Made by a program: the position numbers and the translations under genes. Shown in pieces: positions 42,866 to 52,027 of a stretch of 64,000 bases of DNA. How positions within the stretch are numbered: position 1 is the first letter of the stretch; every line of letters begins with the position of its first letter. The notes beneath the pieces were generated by a model that worked only from the letters and a program-made list of their open reading frames with translations, did not search any database and had not been told where the DNA came from. This stretch comes from Parasutterella muris (GTDB taxonomy: Bacteria; Pseudomonadota; Gammaproteobacteria; Burkholderiales; Burkholderiaceae_F): NCBI RefSeq assembly GCF_943193095.1, contig NZ_CALPCV010000003.1, positions 79,916 to 143,915 on the forward strand, in the 5' to 3' direction.

Positions 42866-45529
42866 TTATCCTTCGATTTTCGGTGTGTTGTCAGACGGGC
42901 TGGGCATCCAGACTTTGAACTGTTCAGGTTTGGTCCATACGCCTTCGGGGCCTTTGTCGGCTTTGGAGATGCGGACTTGGTAGCCGCGCAGCGTATATGT
43001 GCCGACCATATCGTTAAACGGAGCCGTGTTCTTGGAGAGCACGTTGACGTTGGCTTCCTTCCAGCCGAGTGTATCAGACGAGAGTTTTTCCGGGAACCAG
43101 AAGCGTTCCATGTAGAGAACGCCCGGATTGATGCCTTCGGTCAGTCTTGCTTTGCCTTGAGTTTTGCCGCGTTTGGATTCAATCCAAGTCCAGTCGCCCT
43201 GCTGAATACCGTACTTCGCAGCGGTTTCCGGATTGATCCAGACTTCGGGAACTGGGTAGATTTCGCGCAGATACGGAATGTTTCTGAGCGTGCTGTGGTG
43301 GTACATAGGCAGACGGCCGTTGGTCATCACGAGCGGATATTCCTTAGCGATTTCCCGGTTTGGACTTTCATACGGCTCAAGGAAGTAAGGCAGCGGATCG
43401 TAATCTTTTTCTACCGGGTCAAGTTTCTGCTGCGCGTAAGGCGCGCCGGTGCGGCCCATGGTGATGAATCGGTCCGCATAGAGTTCAAGTTTCTTGGAAG
43501 CGGTGCCGAAACCCACCGGAAGACCGGTCTTCGGATTGATCTTCTTATAGACGTAGTAGCTGTTCCACTTGTCGTACGGCATTGCTTGGATAAAGCCTTT
43601 TTTCTTGAGTTCCGCGAATGTGATGCCAAGCGGTTTGAGTTTCAGATCGAGGATCTGATCCATGGAATCCCACTGCGGGAGGTCCGCACCCATGAATTCC
43701 GGATCAAAGGATTTGCGGCAGACTTCATGGCCTAATTCGCCGCAGCGCTTGAGGATCTTGGACCAAATGACCGTTTCATGCCGAGTTTCCCAAGTGTGTA
43801 CGACTGCCTGACGAGCCCAAACGGTGTTGAGCGACTCTGCGAGGAAGTCGGTTTCGAGCCATTCGGTTGTCGGAAGCAGCATATCCGCGTACATCGAGAA
43901 TGAGGTCGGATAGTTAAACATATGAACGATGAAGTCCACGTGCTTTGTGGCTTCCGCCCAAGAACCCGCATCGCCGATGACGCCGAGCTTATTGCCGGAG
44001 CGTTCAAGCCAGACTTTGATCGGATAGGGTTTGCCGGTCATAATGGCTTCCTGGATTCTTGTCGGCTGGGCAGCGTCCCAAGAGAGCAGGCCTTTGAATT
44101 CAACACCGCCCAGGCGTTTGGCAAGCTGTCCCGGAGGCAGCAGGCGCTCGCAGCGAGAAACCAGGCTGTTCTTCGGAGGAACGGCAAGCGGATTGCGGTT
44201 CATGAGTGTACCCGGTTTTTCCACGTAGCCCATCAAAGCGTTGAGGATAACCGCGCCCATCGCGGCCTGCACCGAGTTCGGGTTCTGGTCGGTGGCAACG
44301 CCCAAAGAGATGCCGCCGGGGCCTTCAGCGTAAATCTTGATCGCTTCTTCGATTTTTTCAGGTTTAAGCCAGCAGGTTTCTCCGGCTTTTTCAAGTGTCC
44401 ACGGTTCAGCGCGTTCCTTGAGCAGACGGAAGCCTGTCTTGTATGTTTGTCCGTTATAGGAGAATTCGCCGTCTAAAACCGGATCAAGCGCATCATTGAA
44501 AGGATAGGGAAGGGGCTGAGGCTGATTGGTCTTAGCATCCCAAACCACGAAATCTTCTTTTTTACCGTCTTTGAAGAGTTCGTTCGCTTTGACGGTCATC
44601 TGAGTCTTTGTGTTGACGAGATAAGGCAGGTTAGTCCATCTGAGCACAAAGTCTTTATCAAAGAGGTTATGCGCAATGATGTAGCGGACCCAGGCAAGCT
44701 GCAGCGCGACGTCGGTACCCGGACGAATCGGAAGCCAGACATCGGCTTTAGCCGCGCTCGGCGCAAATCTCGGGTCGATAGAGATTGTCTTAACGCCTTT
44801 GGCGCGGAGATTTGCAAGCGCGTGGCCGCCGCCCGCGGGACAGCTGTATGAGACGTCTGTGCCCCACAGGACGATGTTTTTCATCGGTGTGTTTTTGTTA
44901 TAGATTTCGAGCGCGCATTCGTCGGCGATCGAGGTGGACGGTCCGCCGTACATCATGCCGAAGGCCAAGGTTCTCGGCAGGAAGCACTGAGCGCAGCCCG
45001 GTTCGTACCAGTTCGGCGTACCGAAGATATTGCAGAAACGCGCGATCATTCTAAAGTGCGGGTTACCGCCGCCGCCCGTGGAGGCCATAACGGACTCGGC
45101 GCCGTACTTTTCTCTGGCTTCCATCATCTTGTGCGCGATGATATCGATCGCTTCATCCCAGCTGATGCGTTTCCATTTGTTTTCGCCGCGTTTGCCGACG
45201 CGGATCATCGGGTACTTGTTGCGGTCCGGATGGTAAAGCGCGTTGATGCCGGAAAGACCTTTTGCGCAAAGCGTACCTTCGCTCATCGGATAGTTCGGAT
45301 CGCCTTCGATTTTGACAACCCGGCCGTTGCGAACATGCGCGCGGACGCCGCAGTTATGGATACAGGCTCGGCATGTCGTCGTGATGATCTGAGTGTCATC
45401 TTTCAGAGCGGCGTTCTTTTGCGTAGAACCTTCGCCCGCGGCAAAAGCTTTTAACGGAGAAGCTGCAGCGGCTCCGGCAGCGGCGGCTGCTTTGACGAAA
45501 CTTCTGCGGCTGATTTCGGATAGTTTCAT
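42866..45529 (-). CDS. dmsA: DmsA-like molybdopterin oxidoreductase, catalytic subunit
   Basis: This 887-residue enzyme has a twin-arginine signal (S-R-R-S-F-V-K, residues 7-13), the N-terminal [4Fe-4S] ligands C53, C56, C60 and C88 (followed by A-K-G), and the molybdopterin domains of the DMSO reductase family. At the place of the molybdenum ligand it reads E-P-G-C-A-Q-C-F-L-P-R (Cys179 and Cys182), not the Ser-containing segment of true DMSO reductase. This is seen in more distant members of the family, including enzymes for thio, arsenic or phenolic substrates. So the acceptor is unknown. AGGAGTG precedes the ATG. Confidence 0.85.
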   Translation of the reverse strand: MKLSEISRRSFVKAAAAAGAAAASPLKAFAAGEGSTQKNAALKDDTQIITTTCRACIHNCGVRAHVRNGRVVKIEGDPNYPMSEGTLCAKGLSGINALYHPDRNKYPMIRVGKRGENKWKRISWDEAIDIIAHKMMEAREKYGAESVMASTGGGGNPHFRMIARFCNIFGTPNWYEPGCAQCFLPRTLAFGMMYGGPSTSIADECALEIYNKNTPMKNIVLWGTDVSYSCPAGGGHALANLRAKGVKTISIDPRFAPSAAKADVWLPIRPGTDVALQLAWVRYIIAHNLFDKDFVLRWTNLPYLVNTKTQMTVKANELFKDGKKEDFVVWDAKTNQPQPLPYPFNDALDPVLDGEFSYNGQTYKTGFRLLKERAEPWTLEKAGETCWLKPEKIEEAIKIYAEGPGGISLGVATDQNPNSVQAAMGAVILNALMGYVEKPGTLMNRNPLAVPPKNSLVSRCERLLPPGQLAKRLGGVEFKGLLSWDAAQPTRIQEAIMTGKPYPIKVWLERSGNKLGVIGDAGSWAEATKHVDFIVHMFNYPTSFSMYADMLLPTTEWLETDFLAESLNTVWARQAVVHTWETRHETVIWSKILKRCGELGHEVCRKSFDPEFMGADLPQWDSMDQILDLKLKPLGITFAELKKKGFIQAMPYDKWNSYYVYKKINPKTGLPVGFGTASKKLELYADRFITMGRTGAPYAQQKLDPVEKDYDPLPYFLEPYESPNREIAKEYPLVMTNGRLPMYHHSTLRNIPYLREIYPVPEVWINPETAAKYGIQQGDWTWIESKRGKTQGKARLTEGINPGVLYMERFWFPEKLSSDTLGWKEANVNVLSKNTAPFNDMVGTYTLRGYQVRISKADKGPEGVWTKPEQFKVWMPSPSDNTPKIEG

Positions 45530-45890
45530 AAAATCACTCCTGAGGTGAGATTGAGTGGGGTAAAGAAAATTCGGACAATAATTCTCCTGTTCGGATGTTT
45601 TTAAGGCATCCGATTGAGAAAAGCGGTTAATTGATTTTTAGGACCGGGCTTCAGTCTTTATGCTGGACGATTAACTTTGGTCCCTGATCAGCATTTGAGT
45701 GTCGATATTCATGATGGGGTCTCTTTTCTTGGAATCTGATAAATCTATTGTGACCTGCTTCACAAACTCCAGACATGCGGTTTTTATTTGTCAGCCTTCA
45801 AAAATTACAATGTCTTTTGTATTCAATAAGATATATTTATAAATTCAGTGTTTTTGAGACAAATTAAATTGATCGCACAGTTATTTGACT

Positions 45891-45906
45891 ATAGGATTAA
45901 TCCTAT
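45891..45906. promoter_or_regulatory. 16-base palindrome in the dmsA-lysR divergent region
   Basis: ATAGGATTAATCCTAT is a perfect palindrome ending 24 bases before the LysR start codon. The whole 401-base region 45530-45930 has no gene and must hold both divergent promoters. The dyad includes a T-N11-A arrangement typical of LysR sites, and its position suggests autoregulation by the adjacent LysR protein. Confidence 0.5.
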
Positions 45907-45930
45907 CGATTCCATCCCACACCCGACGAT

Positions 45931-46908
45931 ATGAAGCAAAAGGATAATTTGCTTGCCTGGCGCGCACTTGCCGTGACCGTAGAGACAGGCAACATCACAC
46001 AGACTGCGCTGCTTTTGGATTTGGACAGCGCGAAGGTCTCGAGGCTGATTGCCGGATTAGAAAAAGAGATTGGTTTTGAGCTGTTAGTTAAAAACCGCAG
46101 ACCCTTTATCCCGACGGATCGATGCCGGCAGATTCTCCCGATGGTCCTTCCGCTATTAGACGGGTTCAGCAGGCTTGATGAGTTCTGCGCGGGGACGGCG
46201 CAGAAGATACTGATTCGGTTTTCTGCGCCCGTGGAGATGACTCAGCAGTTTTATTCTCAGGAGCTTCTTCAGTATTCTCATCTGAACCCGCGGATTCAGT
46301 TTTCCATGCTCCCCGAGATGACGGTTCGCGAGCTTTTAGCGGGTGACACGGATGTCGCGGTGGTGAACCAGTCGCCCGCGGATCAGTCAGAGATTGTCGC
46401 GCGTCATGTCGTTTCCAACTCCACGCCGGTGTTTGCGTCTCCGCAGTACTTGGAGGCTCATGGTGTTCCGCGCACGCCGGAAGATTTAAGCCGGCACGTC
46501 GGTCTGCTGCAAGTCATGCCCAACAATGCGCCGACAATGATTTTGTATCGGGACGGCGTCGCGAGCAATATTATTCACTGGCAGAACATTTATCTCAGTC
46601 ACGATCAGTTTCTGATCAGAAACATGGTGTTGAATCATCAAGGCATTACGCCGGACCTCTATCTGGGACATGTGGTGGAAGAGCTCAGACAGGGGAAGAT
46701 CGTTCCGATTCTTCCCGGCTGGGAGCGGCAGAACTGGAATATGCACATTTTGGCCAGACGAGACCGTTATTTGTCGGACCCTGTGATTCGTGATTTTGTG
46801 AACTGGTTTTCTCAGGTAGAGAACAAGCAGTGTGTTGAACGGATTATGCAGGCAAGAAGCGCGATAGAAGAGGCAAGAGCCAAGGGGCTCGCGGAGAATT
46901 ATGAGTGA
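45931..46908 (+). CDS. LysR-family regulator of the DmsA-like operon
   Basis: This 325-residue protein has an N-terminal LysR helix-turn-helix (W-R-A-L-A-V-T-V-E-T-G-N-I-T near 10, then L-D-L-D-S-A-K-V-S-R-L-I-A-G-L-E) and a substrate-binding-type effector domain. It is divergent from the DmsA-like operon across 401 bases and is its most likely regulator. It is related to the LysR proteins at 48964 and 59396, with the same 'L-L-x-x-x-R-R/S-P-F/I' stretch after the HTH, which suggests one expanded family tied to respiratory reductases. Confidence 0.88.
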   Translation: MKQKDNLLAWRALAVTVETGNITQTALLLDLDSAKVSRLIAGLEKEIGFELLVKNRRPFIPTDRCRQILPMVLPLLDGFSRLDEFCAGTAQKILIRFSAPVEMTQQFYSQELLQYSHLNPRIQFSMLPEMTVRELLAGDTDVAVVNQSPADQSEIVARHVVSNSTPVFASPQYLEAHGVPRTPEDLSRHVGLLQVMPNNAPTMILYRDGVASNIIHWQNIYLSHDQFLIRNMVLNHQGITPDLYLGHVVEELRQGKIVPILPGWERQNWNMHILARRDRYLSDPVIRDFVNWFSQVENKQCVERIMQARSAIEEARAKGLAENYE

Positions 46909-46986
46909 GACGGCGGATTCTCTTTGGATAAAAGATCGGTTTTATGCGCATGGAACACGCATTTGATGAGTGAACTGATCACTATC

Positions 46987-47004
46987 AGCGCCGAAAGCGC
47001 TTTT
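46987..47004 (+). terminator. Terminator after the LysR gene
   Basis: AGCGC-CGAAA-GCGCT followed by TTT. The stem is short (5 bases), with a T-run directly after. Confidence 0.6.
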
Positions 47005-47014
47005 AAAGAATCGA

Positions 47015-47038
47015 AAAGCCGCCGGTGAGGGCGGCTTT
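47015..47038 (-). terminator. Terminator after the flavoprotein gene
   Basis: A perfect 9-base stem AAAGCCGCC/GGCGGCTTT lies just after the minus-strand flavoprotein gene and is followed, on that strand, by a T-containing tail. It may act in both directions. Confidence 0.75.
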
Positions 47039-47052
47039 AGAGAGGATTAAAA

Positions 47053-48810
47053 TTACTTTAGCGCGGATTGTCCGGAGATCCTTCCGTAAACCATCGCATC
47101 GGCAATACCGTTTCCGCCGACACGGTTTGATCCGTGTACGCCTCCGGTGACTTCACCGGCAGCAAACAGACCCGGAATGACCTTACCGTTTTTATCCAGC
47201 ACTTGGGCATTCGTATTAATTTGGATGCCGCCCATCGTATGGTGGACCGCAGGCACCATCGGTGTGGCGTAATAAGGGCCTTCAGTCATCGGCTGATCGT
47301 CTTTGGTGGATTTCTTAAAGCCGAAGCTGTCTTCTTTGACTTTGCCGGTTACAGCATCGTTGTAGCTTTGGATAGCGGCTTTAAGTTTCTTAGGATCCAT
47401 ACCGGTCTTTGAGGCAAGCTCTTCAACCGTATTACCGGAGAATGCCTGTCCGAGTTTGATCATTTCGCCGATGGTCAGATTCTTGGACTGATAGTCAAGG
47501 CTCGGGTATTTCACATGGTTGGAAACAATCCAGTATTTTCCGCCTTCCTTGAAAATAGCCTTGCAGAGTGTGTCGCGGGCGGCGTCTTCGTTAATGAAAC
47601 GATCTCCCTGCGGAGTCAGGAAGATGCGGTTTCTTCCGCTTGGCCAGCTGGACATAATGCCGGTCTTGGGCGTGCCGCCCGGATGCAGCTGAATGTCGTC
47701 GAGATCGATAATGTTGGCGCCAACCTGCTCTGCGAGTTTAAGACCGTCGCCTTGGGATGCTTTGAAATTGTTTGTGCACGGAATGTCCTTATCGAGTTTG
47801 ACTTCTTTCCATACGCCGGTGTTTTTAGCCTGTCTGAAGTCGACGTTGGAGCCGAATCCGCCGGTCGCAATGATGACACCCTTAGAAGCAAAGAACTTTA
47901 CTGTTTTGCCGTCATTTTTGCCTTCGACTCCGATGACTCGACCTTGTTCGTCCTTAATGAGACTTACGGCCTGAGTGTCGGTAAATACCTTAACTTTATC
48001 TGGATAGGCTTTGATAAAGCGGCTCAGTGCATTGACGTAGCCGAATCCGCCTCCCTGAGCTGCATGTCCGCGCTGGTAGAGACCACCGACAATCGTATGG
48101 ACTTTAGGGCCGAAACCGAGGCCTTTGCCTTCAAGCCAGTGCATGGTTCCCGGCGCTTCTTCTACCAGGCGTTTGGCGAGTTCGGGATTATTCTTGTTGT
48201 GGCCTCCGCGCATAGTGTCCTGGTAATGTTTCTCGATACTGTCGGTGACGCCCTGGCGATTTTGACGTTCGGGGTCAACGGCGTTGTATCCGCCGCCCGA
48301 CACTGCGGTCGATCCGCCAAGGTAGCCTAATTTCTCAACGATGACGGCAGTGCCGCCGGCTTCAATGACTGAAGCGGCTGCTGCGAGGCCTGCGCCGCCT
48401 CCTCCAACGATCACAACTTCAGACTTATAGGAATCGTTCAGCGGAGCTTTGGCGATTTTGGACTGGAATTTAGAAAGATCGGCTCCGGCCTGTTCAAGAT
48501 TTTTTTTGACTGCGTACTTCAGCGCCATACTGGTGACAGAGGCGCCCGTGATGTTGTCCACATTGACGGTCTGATTACGGATCATTTTTTTGGAGAGATC
48601 CGTGATCGCGAATTTACCGACTCCGCTGCTTTCACGGCTATCGGTCAGGATGTTTGCGATTTTGCCTTCCTTCATAATGACATCAACGGTCATCGGTGCA
48701 TTGTGCGCCTGCACGGTGTATGAGAAAACCTTATTGGCTTCTGCGTTAACAGAGCCTGCCGCGAGCAGCGCAGCAACAGCCGCAGTTAATTGAAACGCTT
48801 TTGAGTTCAT
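47053..48810 (-). CDS. Exported FMN/FAD flavoprotein reductase, fumarate reductase family
   Basis: This 585-residue protein has a Sec signal peptide (V-N-A at about 23), an FMN-binding domain with N-I-T-G-A-S (Ser91 the likely flavin attachment site), and an FAD domain (G-G-G-G-A-G near 138). The catalytic Arg (in A-A-R-D), the H-H-T-M-G-G histidines and the late Arg (H-G-S-N-R-V-G-G-N) are kept. The dicarboxylate-binding H-P-T is H-P-G, so fumarate is not the obvious substrate. AAGGAG precedes the ATG. It is divergent from the LysR gene at 48964, with tandem operators between. Confidence 0.85.
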   Translation of the reverse strand: MNSKAFQLTAAVAALLAAGSVNAEANKVFSYTVQAHNAPMTVDVIMKEGKIANILTDSRESSGVGKFAITDLSKKMIRNQTVNVDNITGASVTSMALKYAVKKNLEQAGADLSKFQSKIAKAPLNDSYKSEVVIVGGGGAGLAAAASVIEAGGTAVIVEKLGYLGGSTAVSGGGYNAVDPERQNRQGVTDSIEKHYQDTMRGGHNKNNPELAKRLVEEAPGTMHWLEGKGLGFGPKVHTIVGGLYQRGHAAQGGGFGYVNALSRFIKAYPDKVKVFTDTQAVSLIKDEQGRVIGVEGKNDGKTVKFFASKGVIIATGGFGSNVDFRQAKNTGVWKEVKLDKDIPCTNNFKASQGDGLKLAEQVGANIIDLDDIQLHPGGTPKTGIMSSWPSGRNRIFLTPQGDRFINEDAARDTLCKAIFKEGGKYWIVSNHVKYPSLDYQSKNLTIGEMIKLGQAFSGNTVEELASKTGMDPKKLKAAIQSYNDAVTGKVKEDSFGFKKSTKDDQPMTEGPYYATPMVPAVHHTMGGIQINTNAQVLDKNGKVIPGLFAAGEVTGGVHGSNRVGGNGIADAMVYGRISGQSALK

Positions 48811-48905
48811 TGATTTCTCCTTGGCTTCAAGTGAATTAGAGGTTGGAAAAATTTTATGAAGTTTGCGGAATTTGTTTTTTTTTAAAACGACTGTTTTCGG
48901 ATGAT

Positions 48906-48945
48906 ATTGATAAAATCATCAATATAAATTGATAATTAAATCAAT
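48906..48945. promoter_or_regulatory. Tandem ATTGAT-N6-ATCAAT operators
   Basis: ATTGAT-AAAATC-ATCAAT at 48906-48923 and ATTGAT-AATTAA-ATCAAT at 48928-48945 have identical half-sites and spacers and lie 22 bases apart, two helical turns. They sit between the divergent flavoprotein and LysR genes, ending 18 bases before the LysR start. This is the expected layout for a LysR tetramer binding two adjacent sites. Confidence 0.75.
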
Positions 48946-48963
48946 CTCCATTGGGAAGACGAA

Positions 48964-49938
48964 ATGAAGGCTTGTGATCAGATTGACAGCTGGAAACTTT
49001 TTATCGCGCTCACTCAGTTAGGCAGTATTCAGAAGGCGGCAGAACGCTGTCAATGTGATTCTGCGGAAATATCACGCAAAGTGTCTAAGCTTGAGAAGGA
49101 ACTGAAGTTTCCTCTTTTAGACCGCAGTTCGCGGCCGTTTCGTCTGACGCAGGCAGGAGCTGAGATTCTGCCGTTGGTTGAGGATATGCTGGATCGGCAC
49201 GCTGAGATTCTGGAAATTGCGGAGCAGAAGACGGACAAGGATCGGGCGGTCATCAGAATGATGATTCCGGATACTTTTGCAAAAATTTCTCATTCGCTAT
49301 TTTTTGAATACTCGAAGTATTTTTCGGGACATAGGATCCAGGCGATCTGTCCGGTTAATACGGAGAACTTCAGAAGAGGAGCTGCAGACATTGCGGCCGT
49401 GACGGGCAATGTGAATATGCCGGAGGCTGTGCTGATTCCTCGAGGCAGGATGCTTTTCATACCGGCCGCATCTCCGAAGTTCCTGAAGAAATACGGCCGG
49501 ATTGATGATCCCTCGAGGCTTGCGGAAGTTCCGGTCGGTCATACCTTTGCCGGCGACAGAAATTCCTTTACGCCGTTCAACAGTCTCATCCGAGGAGGAG
49601 AGCGGCGGAGCATCACTCTGAATATGCCGATTCAGTGGACGAGTATGAGTTTGATTTATGAAGCGGTACTTGCCGGTGATTGTGTTTCTCCCGGTTTTCC
49701 GTTGTTTTACATCATTGATGATTTGAAGGCAGGGCGTTTGGTTCCGATTCTTGACGGCTGGCATCGTGCGTCGCAGGTAAACTATTTAGCGTGTCATCGA
49801 TCGCGTTGGAATGTTTCGTATGTACGCATCTTTATGAACTGGTTTGCGGAGAAATTTGCTGAAAAAGAAGCCGGATACGAGAAAGACTTTGCGGATTTAT
49901 TTGGCGAAGAGCTTTTGCACGAGTACATGACTTCCTAA
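48964..49938 (+). CDS. LysR-family regulator of the divergent flavoprotein
   Basis: This 324-residue LysR protein has an N-terminal helix-turn-helix (A-L-T-Q-L-G-S-I-Q-K-A-A near 16-27, then S-A-E-I-S-R-K-V-S-K-L-E-K-E-L) and a two-lobed effector domain. GGGAAG precedes the ATG. It is divergent from the exported flavoprotein gene at 47053-48810 with twin dyads between, so it almost certainly senses that enzyme's substrate and controls both genes. Confidence 0.88.
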   Translation: MKACDQIDSWKLFIALTQLGSIQKAAERCQCDSAEISRKVSKLEKELKFPLLDRSSRPFRLTQAGAEILPLVEDMLDRHAEILEIAEQKTDKDRAVIRMMIPDTFAKISHSLFFEYSKYFSGHRIQAICPVNTENFRRGAADIAAVTGNVNMPEAVLIPRGRMLFIPAASPKFLKKYGRIDDPSRLAEVPVGHTFAGDRNSFTPFNSLIRGGERRSITLNMPIQWTSMSLIYEAVLAGDCVSPGFPLFYIIDDLKAGRLVPILDGWHRASQVNYLACHRSRWNVSYVRIFMNWFAEKFAEKEAGYEKDFADLFGEELLHEYMTS

Positions 49939-50176
49939 ACGGAATGTTTTTTGGTTCAGGCGTGTGCAGCCGAAGAATTAGAGGTCATGTGATGGGAGGT
50001 AGCGTAAGTTCTGTCATCCGAACTATCTTCTTGACACCGGTGCCCTGACTTCTCTCTCGAAAAATCTCATAATCGCTTCGCAGAAGATATTAATTGTTCT
50101 GGTGTCCAACCGATTGTTTTAATGAGTTTGAAATTTTATAGAATAAGACTGACCTCAGAAAATCTACTAAATCTCA

Positions 50177-52027
50177 ATGGAAACCGCGTTTGAAAGAACG
50201 AAGCACTTTAAAAGCCGTCGTTTGACGCTGCTAAAGACGGTGTGCGCTTTTGTGCTGGCTTTTTTGTTCACGTTTTTTCAGCTGCTTTGTGTACCTGCTA
50301 ATGCCAAGAACCAAGAAACTGTAATAAAAGTCGGTATTCTCAATACCATTGATCCGTGGTTCTTCGTTTGGAGCTTTGGTGATTCTATTGAACACCTCAG
50401 AAAAGATAACCCTAATTTGAAAATCGAAAGCCGAGAGCTGTCGTTTTCAGAACTTCAAAAGGCTATTGAAGCAAAAGAATTGGATTTTTTTATCGCGCCT
50501 AGCGGATTTTTTGCTTTTGTGTCTGAGTCTGCCGGGGCGGCTCAGTTGGCGACTTTTCACAGAGAGCTCGCTGCAGATCCGGGAAAGTCGGTTGGTTCTG
50601 TCTTTGTGAAGCGGGCCGGAGATGAGCGCTATAAAAAACTGGCAGACCTCACGCATGCAAGAATATCCGCAACAGATTCCAACTCTTTTGAAGGCTGGAT
50701 CATCGCAATCGGGGAGCTGAGAAAACAGGGGCTGGATATTGAAAGAATTATCAGGAATGCAGTCTTTACCGGCTATGGGCTTCCCGATGTTCTGACTTTT
50801 TTATTAAACGGATCGACCGATGTTGGTGTATTAAAGGCCTGTGAGCTTGAGCATCTGATCGATGAAGGGACCATTAAACAAGATGATTTTGAAGTCATTG
50901 GTGAAAAGACGACTTCGGAATTGAAGTGCCGGGTTTCGACTAATCTTTATCCGGATGTCGTTTTTGCTTCTCTTCCAAAAGCGCCGTCTGCCTTAGTGAA
51001 GGCGTTCTCCGTCTCGCTTCTTACAATGCCGAAAGTTGGCGACGGAACGTGGGGATTTGCGAGCGACTTCAGTACGGTTCACGAACTCTACAGAACTCTA
51101 AGGCTTGGTCCGTATGAATATCTCCGACATTTGACGCCGACAGCGCTGCTTTATGAATACCGATATGTCTTTTACGGATTCCTTGCTCTTTTGCTTCTTG
51201 CACTGTTCTACATATATGCGGTGAATAAATTAGTAAGGAGGAGAACGAAAGCGCTTCAGGTTGCGCTAGAGAAGAAAGAGAGGGCTCAGGAAGAAGCAAG
51301 AAATGTTCAGGAGAGATTGTTTCAATTGGAAAAGGCAGGCATTGTGCAGGAGCTCTCGGCAATGTTTGCACATGAAGCTCATCAGCCTATAGCGTCTCTG
51401 ATTAACTATTCAGAAGGCCTGAAAATGTACTTTTCTCAAAATAAGGAGAAAGAGGATTCGACCGTATCTGAAGCATTAGAGGAAATGTCCGCTCAGGCAG
51501 AAAGACTTTCTCAGATCATAAATCGAGTGAGACGTTACGCGAGGAAAGAAAAAAGGCTGCTGTCGCCGGTGAAATTGAATGAAGTCGCAGAAACAGCGCT
51601 TAATCACGTCGTTAAAACGAGAGGGGCTTCTAAAATTGACTTCAGGATTAAGGCTGAAGAAGATGCGTACGCACTGGCAGATTCCCTAGAGATTGAATTG
51701 GTGCTGGTTAATTTTCTGAAGAATTCAATAGCGGCACTCAACGATAAGAACGGAGCGAGAGTTGAAATCCAAATTGGCAGGCAGGGTGTCTTTTGGAAAA
51801 TGTCGGTTTTAGACAATGGAAAATTTGTCTCTGACGATGAATTCGAAAAACTCTCTCAGCCTATTCGCAGCAGAAAAGAGAATGGTTTAGGCATGGGGCT
51901 TTCTATCTGTAAGGTGATTGCCGAAAATCATGGCGGAAAAATAATGTTTGAAAGAAGGTCGCCCGGAGGACTGATTGCTTCAATTCTCCTGCCGCAGTTA
52001 AATGAAGGTAAGCAAAATGGAAACTAA
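50177..52027 (+). CDS. TtrS-like sensor histidine kinase with periplasmic binding domain
   Basis: This 616-residue sensor has a first membrane helix near 22-40, a periplasmic phosphonate/PhnD-like binding domain (about 48-300, K-V-G-I-L-N-T-I-D-P-W at its start), a second helix near 325-350, a short coiled coil, and a kinase core. The phosphoacceptor is His399 in F-A-H-E-A-H-Q-P-I. N-box N-F-L-K-N-S and G-box G-L-G-M-G-L-S-I complete the ATPase. This architecture is that of the tetrathionate sensor TtrS. It overlaps the response-regulator gene, so the signal is probably the substrate of the flavoprotein encoded third. Confidence 0.85.
   Translation: METAFERTKHFKSRRLTLLKTVCAFVLAFLFTFFQLLCVPANAKNQETVIKVGILNTIDPWFFVWSFGDSIEHLRKDNPNLKIESRELSFSELQKAIEAKELDFFIAPSGFFAFVSESAGAAQLATFHRELAADPGKSVGSVFVKRAGDERYKKLADLTHARISATDSNSFEGWIIAIGELRKQGLDIERIIRNAVFTGYGLPDVLTFLLNGSTDVGVLKACELEHLIDEGTIKQDDFEVIGEKTTSELKCRVSTNLYPDVVFASLPKAPSALVKAFSVSLLTMPKVGDGTWGFASDFSTVHELYRTLRLGPYEYLRHLTPTALLYEYRYVFYGFLALLLLALFYIYAVNKLVRRRTKALQVALEKKERAQEEARNVQERLFQLEKAGIVQELSAMFAHEAHQPIASLINYSEGLKMYFSQNKEKEDSTVSEALEEMSAQAERLSQIINRVRRYARKEKRLLSPVKLNEVAETALNHVVKTRGASKIDFRIKAEEDAYALADSLEIELVLVNFLKNSIAALNDKNGARVEIQIGRQGVFWKMSVLDNGKFVSDDEFEKLSQPIRSRKENGLGMGLSICKVIAENHGGKIMFERRSPGGLIASILLPQLNEGKQNGN

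Noticed and set aside
42314..43735. Long plus-strand open frame (473 codons) opposite the dmsB/dmsA genes
   Set aside because: It is antisense to well-supported genes, has no domain, and its length is explained by the codon bias of the minus-strand genes.
47515..48330. Plus-strand open frame of 271 codons
   Set aside because: It is antisense to the flavoprotein gene at 47053-48810 and shows no recognisable family or ribosome site.
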